Part shown: positions 53,909 through 64,000 of the stretch, piece after piece | Layout: every line of letters starts with the position of its first letter | Position numbering within the stretch: position 1 is the stretch's first letter | Assembly (NCBI GenBank): GCA_028274465.1 | Contig: CM051456.1 | Span: 81,020,753 to 81,084,752 of the forward strand | Length of the DNA stretch: 64,000 bases | Reading direction: 5' to 3' | Source: Plantago ovata | Lineage: Eukaryota; Streptophyta; Magnoliopsida; Lamiales; Plantaginaceae | Translations under genes and position numbers: made by a program | The notes under the pieces: model-generated | Told to the model about the DNA's origin: nothing | The model's input: only the letters and a program-made list of their open reading frames with translations | The model's database searches: none

Positions 53909-55059
53909 CTAGAGAACGTAACCTTGTTCTCCACCAAACTTGGTACTTTTAATCAACAAAACTATGCTCGATTAAGTTCCCCCTGAATATCATGCCTGAA
54001 AGCGTGTATTTTCAGTTAGAGAGTTTTGTGGTGAGAAAACTTAATTATAACTTATTCAGTTACAACAAGTAATCTAAGAAACACAACTTTGAATACTTTG
54101 CAGTAAACAAGTTTGATTGTTTCTGGTGTCAAGACTTGTTTTTGTTCGAAAGAAAGAACACTTAACTAATTTCTTAGTCGAGTTTGTTCTACTTCTTCAC
54201 AAGTAGCTTTTCAAAGCTTTAAGTCTTGGAACGGATCAATGGCAGTATAGAGAGTTTGAAGGTATGTGAGTTTTAAGCACAAGTGAGAGTTTGATCACGT
54301 TGTTGACACACTTCAACTCTTCGCCGGATGACCTCTATTTATAGTGCAAGTAAGGAGCCGTTTGAATTTTAAATTCCAAGGCTTTTGATCGTTAAGATGT
54401 CACTATCTTGCTTTTGTACTTTCAGCAGAGTCCTTGTTTGCCTTCTAGTCTTCATGTCCTTCGCGTGCAAGCTTTGCATTTATTGCATATTTGAATAGAA
54501 TTCAAACAGTAACAATGGAGCGCAAATTCAAGTACTTTGAGCAAGAGGTCACATATGTTCCATCAGCAAGTGGTCAGTCTCAGTTTCAGCAAGCACAACC
54601 TACTCTGTCTTTCAGATTTTCACTTATGCAATGCTGTTGCTGAAGTTTCCACTTTCTGAGCAACATGTGCCTTTGTAGATACCAGTTTTCAGCAATCTTC
54701 AAGTCTTCAGATCTTCAATAATCTTCAAGATTCTGAGCGGTTTCTAAATGCTTCAATAGTTTGTTTGTAAAAACAAAGTACATCGTCAGCAAATGCTTCA
54801 ATAGGTTATTTTCTTTTCAGAAAATAAGATACATCATAAGCTAAAGCTTCAATAAGTTATTTCTTTTCAGAAAATAAAATACATCATAAGCGGTAAAAAC
54901 CATCTTAACTAACACCTAATCTAAGTCTTCAGCAAAAACGTTCCTCTTTTAGAATGTCCTTAAAATTCTAAATTCCTATGGACCTTAAGAGTACTAGTTA
55001 CTGGACTTTTCTTAATTTAGCATGGTTAACTGCTCATCAAAATTACAAGTTTTCTAACA
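53909..55059 (-). repeat. Co4 3' LTR, part 2 (LTR start)
   Basis: Continues part 1 after Gy6 and ends ...TTTTCTAACA at 55059, the reverse complement of the LTR start TGTTAG. TATA box on the minus strand at 54335-54343. Confidence 0.9.
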
Positions 55060-55324
55060 AATTTCCCCCTTTTTGATGTTAGCAATCCATGGCTAAATTA
55101 ATTGTTACCCTTTTAGAGGTTTCTGATGTTGAATAAATCAGTTGATTAATGCAAGCATACTTGAATAATTAAACAGTAAGTATAAGTAAATTGCATAGTC
55201 AAAAACCAATAAGAGTCAAAAGCTTCATTTCTGATAGTTATCTTTCAGAAGTTTACATTAAATAGCAGAGATAACTTAAATAGAATCAACAAACAAAAAC
55301 TTTAACAAAAAATATTAAAGAGAG
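55060..55324 (-). other. Co4 polypurine tract and 3' untranslated stretch
   Basis: The minus strand reads CAAAAAGGGGGAAATT directly before the LTR (55060-55076), the expected polypurine tract. The rest is A/T-rich without an ORF. Confidence 0.8.
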
Positions 55325-56389
55325 TTAAGCTCTTCCAGAACATTTTCTCAAAATCTCTCTTACACTCTTCTCAGCAAGTGCAGTAAATTCAACACAGTCC
55401 TTTTCGTAGTTTTCCAGAAGTCTACGGACTTGTTGTTGAAGAATTCTTGCGTTTATGCAGGCGGTATGATGATGCTTTTCAGCATTCATTTCCATGTAAT
55501 TAGTCACCCACAAATGCATGCCCCAATTGCTGGCATGGAGAAGCTGTGTATCTGAAATGCTTTTCGGATGAATCTTTCTTAGCCAGAGAAGATCTTCTTC
55601 TTGATCCTTAGAAGTGAGATAGAAGTACTCATAAGGAATCAATCCAAGTCTCTTCTTTGTTTTCTTTGTTACTGGGTCAGAGAAGTAAGCAATGCCAGGT
55701 GGTTTGATCAAATTTGGTTCTTGTTTGTATGTCTTACCAATGGCAATTCTTCTTACTGAGACCTCAAGATTCAACCATTTCCCAGCAATATTTCTTGGGA
55801 GGGATTCTTCCCTTTGCTTCCTTTGGACCTTGAGTTCAATCCATTTGAACATTTGATTCAATATGGCTGTAGGAAAGAACTCATTCACCAGCAAGTCTTC
55901 CAGCTTTAAGATCCAGCAACCATGAATGTTTCTTATTACATTCTGAGTGGTTTCTTCATTGCTGGTCTTTGTGTATTCAATGACGGGGCCAATAGCAATG
56001 CTGGCCAGCCTCTTTTCTTCCTGTCTTTGCCTTCTTCTTCTTGTCTTAGCATTGTCTTGATCTCTTGCTGAAGAGTTAGACGAAAAATGCTTTGAGTGGC
56101 CAGACGGAGTCAAGGCTTTTAAGGGTCTAGCTCTTATGGCTTGAGCTATTGTTTGATTGTCATCATCTTCATCATCTTCATTCAGATTGTGATGACTTTC
56201 AGTATGGCAAAAATCTTGAGTTTCAGCAGCGGTTTTTCTCTTGTTGGTACTTGCTGAATTCAACTCAGATTCTGCTTGCCTTTTAGAACTTTGCTCTTTT
56301 TCAGCAAGTGGTTCTATGGGCAGTGGCTCATCAACAGCAGGAGGGGTTTGGTTTCTTTTTCTGGTACTCTTCTTTTCCCCCTTAGACAT
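55325..56389 (-). CDS. 354-codon ORF at the 3' end of Co4, unknown function
   Basis: Intact frame from the ATG at 56389 (MSKGEKKSTRKRNQTPP). An in-frame TGA lies just upstream, so this is the first possible start unless a frameshift fused it to the preceding ORF. The N-terminal third is charged and Ser/Gln-rich with a basic cluster (TRRRRQRQEEKR) that could be a nuclear signal. The C-terminal two thirds look globular (GCWILKLEDLLVNEFFPTAI, RIAIGKTYKQEP, LLWLRKIHPKSISDTQLL). No family recognised, no membrane segment, no signal peptide. It lies between the long extra ORF and the polypurine tract, the place of env-like ORFs in SIRE elements, but does not look like an envelope protein. Confidence 0.65.
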   Translation of the reverse strand: MSKGEKKSTRKRNQTPPAVDEPLPIEPLAEKEQSSKRQAESELNSASTNKRKTAAETQDFCHTESHHNLNEDDEDDDNQTIAQAIRARPLKALTPSGHSKHFSSNSSARDQDNAKTRRRRQRQEEKRLASIAIGPVIEYTKTSNEETTQNVIRNIHGCWILKLEDLLVNEFFPTAILNQMFKWIELKVQRKQREESLPRNIAGKWLNLEVSVRRIAIGKTYKQEPNLIKPPGIAYFSDPVTKKTKKRLGLIPYEYFYLTSKDQEEDLLWLRKIHPKSISDTQLLHASNWGMHLWVTNYMEMNAEKHHHTACINARILQQQVRRLLENYEKDCVEFTALAEKSVREILRKCSGRA

Positions 56390-59300
56390 GGATTGTGCAG
56401 AGAATAAAACTCATTGTAATTTTCAGCAAGAGTGCTTAAGCTGTTATACTTCATGATGATTTGTTGTTGGTCAGAAGTCATTTTTGACAACTCTCTTTGA
56501 ATACTCATCATGTTCTCTTCATGTCTTTTCTCTGTTGCGGCCTTCTCATCCATGAAAGTCTAAGCCTTCACGAGAGCGGTCTTTGCTAGTTTTAGAGCTT
56601 GACTTACATCTTCTTCATAGCTTTTGTGATAAAGACTGATGTCTTTCTGAGCTATGGTCAAAGTAGTAGTGCGTCTCAGCACTGTAGCCAAAATCTTTCC
56701 AAAGTCAAGTGGGCTCTCAGCAAGCAATGCCTCATCTTCAGCTTTGCAGACTTTATGGACTTCGTTTAGTGCTAAAATTCTAGGAGTAAACTCCTCAACT
56801 CTTGGGAACGGCACTAGATGTGGTGTCAAGGAATGAACCTTAAGTTCGGAAGCAAACTGATCATCACGCGTCAGCAATTCTGCTCTTAGACCATCGTCTA
56901 AATCATTGATGTAATCAGGAGGAGGAATCTGAACAACTTTTGGGTCTCGCTTGGATTGTTCATCCTCATTTTCTGACAAGTAGTCATCATCCTCAGATTC
57001 ATCAAGTTGAGCAAGTTTAGAACCTTTATCAGTAGCTTCACTTCCTTTTTGTTGAGTGGTTGCTGACGTCAATGCTTCAGACTCAACAACTGGAGTTTCA
57101 CCAGTAGTTAGTTTTAATTGAGTAGTTGCTGAAGGCAACGTTTGAGACTCAATGACTGGAGTTTCGCCAGTAGTTAGTTTTAATTGAGTTTGAGACTCAA
57201 TTACTGGAGTTTCGCCAGTAGTAAATGGAAGGGAGGGGACTTCCGTTGATCTTACTCCTGAAGATTGACCAATTTCTAGATCCTGCGTATGCCTTGCATG
57301 GATCAAGAGACTGTTCTGGAGAGCGCGTTGGTAATCTTCATCTTGTTCTTCATCATCCTCAACGTTTTCTTCAGTAACATTGGCATCAGAAATTGGACTT
57401 TTGCCATTTTTCAATGCAGCCCTTTTTCTGGAATATTCCTTTTCAGTATCAGCACCTTGCACAGGTGCTTGATTTTCAGCAGCAGCAGGAGGAGGTTGAG
57501 ATTCCTGTTGAGGTTGTTGTTGTTCAGCTTGCTGATTTTCGGGTTGAGCATTTTCAGCAACTGTCAACTTCACTCCTCCAGCATCAGGACTTGGACCTTG
57601 ATTGTCATCATCATCGTCTTTATTGTCCTTGGAATCTTTTCCTTCATCATCACTGGGATCAGTGGGAATGTTCTCATCTTCTTCTTCTTCCTCATCGTCG
57701 GTCAGAATGACTAGCTCAACGTGCTTATACAAAGCAACACTTGTAACTTCCTCTTCCTCATTGATTTTGTTGGGATCAGCCACCACAGGTACAAATGAAC
57801 CTTTGAGCATCACAGCTTGTTCAGCTGGAGAGGCACTCTTGAATTTTGCCTTCATATTCTCTCTGATTTGAGCAATCAGATTCGAGCTCATTTGCTGAAA
57901 ATATGACATTTCTTCAGGAAGGATGGAGTGGACAAATGTTTCGAGCTTCAACAGAGAAGATCTCTTTTTCTCGTTTGAAAGATGAAGGTGAAGATCAGAG
58001 AAATCCATTCGCCTGTACCTTTGCCAGTTGCTGACGGACTTAGCAACTCTTGACAAAGTAGTCCTTTTGAAGTTCAAGTACAGTTCCTCAGAACTTACTT
58101 GATGATCTTCAGTGGTCTCCTTTTGAGCCTGAAAAAGAACGTTATTTAGATCAGGATTGGTTTCGAGAATTGTTTTAGAGTTCATATCTGAAACATGATT
58201 TACTTGCTGAGAGTCAGCAAGCTCATGTAGTACAATTTCCATTCCATGAGGAGCTTGAGTAGCATCCTCGATTTGTTCATCCTGAAATAAATTAGAGTTA
58301 GACACAAGTACTAAGTTGTCAAACTTAGTTTTAATCATTAACTACCTGCTGAGCAGGTAGTGTTGGTTCTGGTGCAGAGGCTTCAGCAACCATCTGACTT
58401 GCATCTTGAGAGTCTGTAGAGATAATATAATATTAGCAAAAGAACAAGTTTCAGAAATTGAAGTTTTACTGATGGTTGAATTAACTACCTGCTGAAGAAG
58501 GACAGGTTGTGGCTCAGTCCTTTCAGCATTAACAGTTTCTTCAGCTTCTTGGACTGTTTCTTCAGCAGACTTCTGGTTTTGCTCTATTTGAGAAAGCTGT
58601 GCGGTTTCAGCAATCTCCCTTGTCTCTGAAATGACAAGTTCAGCAGAAGCATCTTGACCATTGAGCTCACTGCTTGTCATGAAGGCATCAATAGATTTGT
58701 TGGATGATTTTTCAATCTCCAACTCCATTTGTTTGCTTATTTCTTCAAGTACAAGCTGGACTTTGTCGATTGATGTCTTGGGTGAACTTGGGCCAGTATT
58801 CTCAACATCACGAGATGCGTCGTTGAATAATGCTTCTTGTGTTTCAGCAACTTCTTGAACCGGAACCATTGTTGTCTCAGCAACTGGTTCTTCAGCAAGC
58901 GGGGTTTCAGCAACTTGATGAGTTGCTTGTTCAACAACCATCTTTTCAACAGCATCAGCAAGTGCCGCTCTTTGCAGATCAGCAGCAATGTCACTTGCTG
59001 GTTTCAAAGTTGAATCATCTAAATTATCTACAGAGTAGATATCTGGGACTTGGGCAGGAATTTCATTTCCACTACCTTTTGGTCTATTCTCAGTAGAGGT
59101 ATCAACGTTAAGTTGATTGTTGAAGGCTTCCGCAAACACTTCAACATTGCTGACATAGGTTACAGTAATTACCTCAGCAACATCTACTGGCAAATGCGTT
59201 TCAGCATTTGTTTGGGAATTGTCTGAGAGGTCTTGGACAGCAGGGACTGACTTGCGGGCCAGTATTTTCTTCCTTTTGTTGCTAGTCCATTTCCTTTTAG

Positions 59301-59574
59301 GTACGGGGTTTGCTGATGACGCTGCAGTCTGAGTGTCATCATCATCTTTCCTCTTTTTCTTGTTAGATTTCTCCAGTTTCCCAGTGTCATCTATAGTTGC
59401 ATTTTCTACAACGGTTGTTGTACACGTACCTTGTTGATTTTGAACAGCAGTTTCTTTTGTGTTACCACCACCCACAGCAGTTTCATCTCTAAGTTGCTGA
59501 GTGGTAACATCTGCAGCTGTTGTATACCTTTCTTGCTGGCTTGTGCTGACAACATTTGCAGTTGTTGTCTTCTT
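56390..59574 (-). pseudogene. Extra ORF of Co4 (long, low-complexity, 5' end in gap)
   Basis: Read from the gap leftward: 59475-58342 (Lys-rich NKKKRKDDDDTQ, then Ala/Glu/Thr-rich repeats), 58338-56560 (conserved FKRTTLSRVAKSVSNWQRYRRMDFSD; acidic DDEEEEEDE and DDDDDNQG runs; Gln-rich QQPQQESQPPP; a TTGETPVIESQT unit repeated three times; a helical LAKTALVKA end), a TAG near 56560, then a coiled-coil-like piece (MDEKAATEKRHEENMM) to about 56390. The only copy showing the C-terminal half. Homologous to Co1 and Co2. Function unknown. Confidence 0.72.
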
Positions 59575-59674
59575 NNNNNNNNNNNNNNNNNNNNNNNNNN
59601 NNNNNNNNNNNNNNNNNNNNNNNNNNNNNNNNNNNNNNNNNNNNNNNNNNNNNNNNNNNNNNNNNNNNNNNNNN
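59575..59674. other. Assembly gap (100 N)
   Basis: Exactly 100 N, a common placeholder for a gap of unknown size. Left flank is the Co4 extra ORF; right flank is unrelated sequence. Missing: the rest of Co4 (pol, gag, 5' LTR) and the remainder of Co3. Confidence 0.98.
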
Positions 59675-59946
59675 CGATGGTGGAGATGATGATGATGATG
59701 AAGAGGCTGATGATGGTAGTTAGACCAGTTCTCTTAAAGGCTACACTGCAAAAACAAGTACGACCCACCACACGAAGCTGAAAAAGCCTCTACATTGTTG
59801 GGTGTCACTCCCAGCAAAACAAAGGATGGAAACCAAGATGAAACGAGCAAAATTACCGAGGAAGCCAATTGCAAAGGTGGAAATTCAGGCGTTAAACACA
59901 CCACTGACGATTAATAGAGAATTATGTTTGATGGTATTATACGTAG
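59675..59946. other. Unassigned 272-bp stretch between gap and Co5
   Basis: Begins with a GATGATGATGATGAAGAGG acidic-coding-like repeat ending in a TAG on the plus strand (GDDDDDEEADDGS), followed by sequence with no match elsewhere in the window. It may be the end of another ORF or old repeat DNA interrupted by Co5. I cannot identify it. Confidence 0.5.
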
Positions 59947-61505
59947 TGTTATGAACCTTGTAGTTTTGATGAGCAATAACCATGCTAAATGAAGGAATCC
60001 AGTAACTAGTATCTAAGGTCCCCATAAGGAATTTTAGAATTTAAGGACATTGGAAAAAGGAACGTTTGCTGAGACTTAGAGTAGGTGCAGATAGGTTGGT
60101 TTTAAAGCTTATGATGTATCTTGTTTTCTGAAAAGAAATACAACCTATTGAAGCATTTGCTGATGATGTACTTTGTTTTTACAAACAAACTATTGAAGCA
60201 TTTAGAACCACTCAGAATCTTGAAGATTTCGAAGACTGAAGACTAGAAGATTTCTGAAGACTGGTATCTACAAAGGCACATGTTGCTCAGAAAGTGGAAA
60301 CTTCAGCAACAGCTTGCATAAGTGAAAATCTATACGACAGAGTAGGTTGTGCATGCTGAAACTGAGACTGACCACTTGCTGATGAACATATGTGACCTCT
60401 TGCTGAAGTACTTGCATTTGCGCTCCAATGTTACTGTTTGAATTCTATTCAAAAGAGCATTAATGCAAAGCATGCACGCGAAGGACATGAAGACTAGAAG
60501 ACAAACAAGGACGCTGCTGAAAGTACAAAAGCAAGATAGTGACATTTTAAGGAACAAAAGCCTTAGAATTTGAAATTCAAACGGCTCCTTATTTTCACTA
60601 TAAATAGAGGTCATCCGGCAAAGAGTTGAAGTGTGTCAACAACGTGATCATACTCTCACTTGTGCTTAAACTCACAAACCCTTCAATACTCTCTACTGCC
60701 ATTGATCCGTTCCAAGACTTAAAGCTTGAAAAAGCTACTTGTGAAGAAGTAGAATTACACGACTAAGAATTAGTTAAGTGTTCTTTCTTTCTTTCGAACA
60801 AGAACAAGTCTTGACACCAGAAACAATCAAACTTGTTTACTGCAAAGTATTCAAAGTTTTGTTTCTTAGATTACTTGTTGTAACTGAATAAGTTATAATT
60901 AAGTTATCTCATCCCAAACCTCTAACTGAAAATACACCCTTTCAGGCGTGATATTCAGGGGAACTTAATCGAGCATAGTTTTGCTGATTAAAAGTACCAA
61001 GTTTGGTGGAGAACAAGTTGCGTTCTCTAGATTAGGTTGGAGACGAAGCAAGTGTGCTTTGGTTTCTGTTTGAATCGCTCTAGATAGGTGTTGTAAGGAA
61101 CCTCAATCTTATCTTAGTGGATTCAGTCCTAGAAAGGACAAAGTGGATTAGTTGAGAGTTTACGCCACTCTCAGATACCACTATAAAAGTGTTTGTGTGA
61201 TTTACTTACTGTACTTGTTTTCAGCAAATCATATCTATCTGTACACAAGTCACTCACATCACTTGCTGAAACCTTAAGTTACTGAAAGAGCACTTATTGT
61301 ATCAAAGACTTCCGCTCTCTGATTTTAAGTATCAGCAAACCTAGTTACTGTGAAGTAACTTGCGCTTGCTGAGAAAGTTAAGTATCAGCAAACTCATTAC
61401 TGAAAAGTAATAAGCACTTGCTGAGAAAGTTTTAAACGACGAAAGTTTGAAAGACTATTCACCCCCCCCCCTCTAGTCTTTTCTTGTTGTTTAAAGGGAC
61501 CAACA
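59947..61505 (+). repeat. Co5 5' LTR (1559 bp)
   Basis: TGTTATGAACC at the start, ...GGGACCAACA at the end. TATA box TATAAATAG at 60599-60607. A unit of about 53 bp is tandemly duplicated at 61327-61379 and 61380-61430; Co3 has it once. Confidence 0.9.
60599..60607 (+). promoter_or_regulatory. TATA box of Co5 LTR
   Basis: TATAAATAG, followed by AGGTCATCCGGC as in Co3 and Co4. Confidence 0.65.
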
Positions 61506-61507
61506 AG

Positions 61508-61519
61508 TGGTATCAGAGC
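61508..61519 (+). other. Co5 primer binding site, tRNA-Met
   Basis: TGGTATCAGAGC, two bases after the LTR, complementary to the initiator tRNA-Met 3' end. Confidence 0.92.
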
Positions 61520-61614
61520 AGGTTCTTTAACCTTCAGCACTGAACCTAGATCCCCTTAGGTGCTTTCCGTAAATCACTCTCACTTGATCAGTTTGGTAGT
61601 GCTTTGCTGACAGG

Positions 61615-64000
61615 ATGTCTTTAGGAGATGCTCCCTTGCTGAAGCTGGAAAACTACGAAAAATGGCGAAACAACATGATGCTACATCTTGAGGCCATTAG
61701 TGATGAGATGGTCACTGTCATTAATGATGGACCTATCAAGATCACTAAGGTTGAAAGGAGTTTCCCTCACAAGACCACTGAAGCTGGAAAGGAAACTATC
61801 TTAGGCGAACCGATTGATACCGTTGTGCCAAAACCAAGAGAGGAATGGACTTCCGACGAAGCCAAGAGATTTCGTCTTGATGGCCAAGCAAGAAACATCA
61901 TCATTCAATCAACTCCGGATACCATACAGTGCAAACTGTGGGGTGCTAAAACTTCTAAGGAAGCTTGGAAAATGGTTCAAGATCTTTGTGCTGGATCTGA
62001 CAAAACCAAGGAAAACAAACTTGAAGTACTTAAATTAAAGTTTCAAAACTTTAAACAAGGTACAGACGAGTCACTAGAAGACTTGGATTTCAGATTCACA
62101 ACTCTTGTTAGTGAAATGGCAGCCTTGGGTGTTGGAAATCTTTACTCAGATTCTGAGAAGGTGAAAACCATCATCAGAAGTCTGAATCAAGAATGGATCC
62201 ACACTCAGAATTTCTATTACAATCAAGGAATGCCAGATATTACACCAACAGAGTTGTTCTCTCATCTTGCTACTGTCAACTATGAGACAAAGCAAAGAGA
62301 AAATGTGTTTGCTGAAACATCGCAAAACATTGCTCTTGCTGCAAAGCCGTCATCTTCTGAAAAGAAGAATGATAAAGAGCCTTCTAATGAAAACTCTTTG
62401 GTTGTCAAAAACATGAAGAATTCATCAACAAGGAACTTGAAAGGCGAAAAGCAAAAGAGAAGCTGAAAAAGCATCTTGGTAACAACTACCATAAGTACAA
62501 GAATGAGACTAGCTCGCTGAACAAGCAAGCTCAGCAAGCAACTTCATCAGAAGAACCAGCAGTTGAAAATGATCTCTGCTTTTACTGCAAAAAGCCTGGA
62601 CACTTCAAAGCTAATTGCCCTTTGCTGAAAGGCAAATCTGCTGAAAAGAAGAAGAAGTTCAAAAGAGCTTTTATTGCTGAAGAAAAGAAGAAGCTTCAAG
62701 CAAAAATCGATGCATTATGCATTGATACTAGCTCCGAAGACAGTGAGGATGAAAGCTCAGACACTGACGATGAAGAAGCCACTCTAGATGTGGAGATTGG
62801 CAAAGAAGTTTGTGGAATAGCTATGGAAGCTTATCCAGATGTGTCAAATTACGAGTTCTGCCTCATGGCCGGTCAGGTAAATAATCCTACCTCTGACTCA
62901 GACTCAGAAAGTGAAGACGAGATTGACCTTGACAAGATTCAAGGAGAAATCGAAAGATTTGAGAAAACTCTGAGCAGACAGCAAGAGAAACTAAAGATTG
63001 CTGAAACTCTGACCAAGCAGACTACTGAAAAGTATGTCTTGCTGAAGGAAGAGACAGAAGAAAAGGATGCTGAAATAAGGCGTCTTAAGAAGTTGATTGC
63101 TGTAGCTACAGAGAAGAATTCTCAAATGGCATTAGAATTGGAAGAATATCAGTCCTCAATTCTAAAGTTACTTGCTGAAATCCAAAAATTGAAAAAGATG
63201 AAAATCAATTTCAAATCTTATGTTGACGCAAGTAATACGCTGACTGAACTAAACTCTTATTTGAGAGATCCATCTCAGAAAGAAGGTTTAGGTGCAACGT
63301 ATGAAGGTGATGACGTAGAAATCTTGAGTAAAGATAAATCACCGATTTCTTTTGTACGTGCTACTGATACTGGTCTACCAGAACTCTATCAGTTTGGTCA
63401 ATCTAAGGTTGCTGAAACATGCAATCTAGTACCTACGACCATAAAGCTCGTTGTTGCTACTCAAAGTAACAAGACTTTAAAAGGAAAACAGGTTGCTGAG
63501 AAGCAAACTGTAAAGAAGAAGGATGCTGTGAAGCATTCCGCCAAACAAATTGCTGAAAAGCAAATTGTTAAGTCAAAAGGCAAGATTACTACAAGTAATC
63601 AGAAGACCTTTGCTGACAAACCTGAATCAAGTAAGGTTGCTGACACAAAAGCTCAGCATTCTCCGAAAAGTGGACTCGGTTTCAAAACCAAGCAAAGCCA
63701 ACTTTTTCACGAGTATAAGCAATGTCAGCAAAGATACTTCAAAGAGATGAAGAAAATAAAGCCTAAGAGTTTTGAAAAGACTCTTAATGCTAGGGCTAGA
63801 AGGAACCTTGCTAGAAAAGAACTTACTAAAAAGTATGTTCAGCAAAAAGGTCAACCGAGCAAGACACCACATCAGAAAGTGGACTTGATCAGCACGAATC
63901 AAAAGTCTTTCAGCTCAAAACCTCCTAGTTCCTCAGCAAGTAGAAAACAAGTCAAAGTTGAAAAACTTAAGACTTGGGTTTCCACTGGACGCATTCTTGA
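61615..64000 (+). pseudogene. gag of Co5 (one frameshift, runs off the window)
   Basis: ATG at 61615 (MSLGDAPLLKLENYEKWRNNMM). The frame is open to about 62418, where one A is missing compared with Co3 (AAGAATTC versus AAGAAATTC). The next frame then stays open to the window end with no stop for over 1.5 kb. Copia gag core (KLKFQNFKQGTDESLEDLDFRF) at about residues 140-165; zinc knuckle CFYCKKPGHFKANC at 62577-62618; acidic DTSSEDSEDESSDTDD; a long coiled-coil-like stretch (62920-63240); then a Lys-rich tail. The single deletion could be a genuine mutation or a consensus error in the assembly. Confidence 0.88.

Larger units (their letters stand above)
43689..59574 (-). mobile_element. Co4: Copia element, 3' half, with Gy6 nested in its LTR
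   Basis: Minus-strand element inserted in Co3 after GAACTAA. Its 3' LTR is split by Gy6 into 43689-44166 and 53909-55059 (the CTAAT duplication flanks Gy6). To the right lie the polypurine tract, the 354-codon ORF and the long extra ORF. Sequence is lost at the assembly gap before pol is reached. Confidence 0.85.
59947..64000 (+). mobile_element. Co5: Copia element, 5' LTR and gag, continues past the window
   Basis: Plus-strand element of the Co3 family with a canonical tRNA-Met primer site. Gag and the start of the downstream region fill the right edge. Confidence 0.88.

Overview
The window looks like intergenic, repeat-dense DNA from a flowering plant, most likely a eudicot. It is almost entirely nested LTR retrotransposons. 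I found no host protein-coding gene. The evidence for a plant is tRNA-Asp and initiator tRNA-Met primer sites, plant-type Ty3/Gypsy and Ty1/Copia domains, and a Cassandra element whose LTRs carry a 5S rRNA promoter. The species cannot be named from the sequence. There is one 100-N assembly gap (59575-59674).

I use these names. Gypsy elements: Gy1 (1-~4395, minus), Gy2 (~4396-13102, plus), Gy3 (13113-~20655, minus), Gy4 (~20656-25836, minus), Gy5 (29336-33452, minus), Gy6 (44167-53903, minus, complete, 5-bp target duplication CTAAT). Copia elements: Co1 (25837-28645, plus), Co2 (33453-40424, minus), Co3 (40425-43688, plus), Co4 (43689-59574, minus, interrupted by Gy6), Co5 (59947-64000, plus, runs off the window). 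A Cassandra TRIM lies at 28646-29335. The nesting order on the right is Co2, then Co3 in Co2, Co4 in Co3, Gy6 in the Co4 LTR. On the left, Gy4 sits in Co1 and Gy5 in Co2.

The Gypsy elements share one layout: LTR, tRNA-Asp primer site, gag-protease ORF, a noncoding block of hairpins, a possible intron, a second ORF (ORF2, resembling the putative plant transposon protein domain), a second hairpin block, a long noncoding 3' region with repeated polypurine-tract-like motifs, LTR. None has reverse transcriptase, RNase H or integrase, so they would depend on enzymes supplied by other elements. The Copia elements have a normal pol (seen in Co2) plus long extra ORFs between pol and the 3' LTR, the position of the env-like ORF in SIRE-type elements.

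The most unusual signal is a modular set of small hairpins in the Gypsy elements. A 3-nt loop sits between arms sharing a GCG-NNN-CGC core. They alternate with longer hairpins sharing TCCAG...CTGGA. Both the outer bases of the short stems and the inner bases of the long stems differ between subfamilies while pairing is kept, which suggests that structure is what is conserved. Other strong points are a 373-bp-arm palindrome joining Gy2 and Gy3, a clean ORF2 swap in Gy3, a duplicated hairpin plus polypurine module, a Cassandra with unmatched flanks, and a heptamer (TTGCTGA) that is strikingly frequent throughout the Copia elements.
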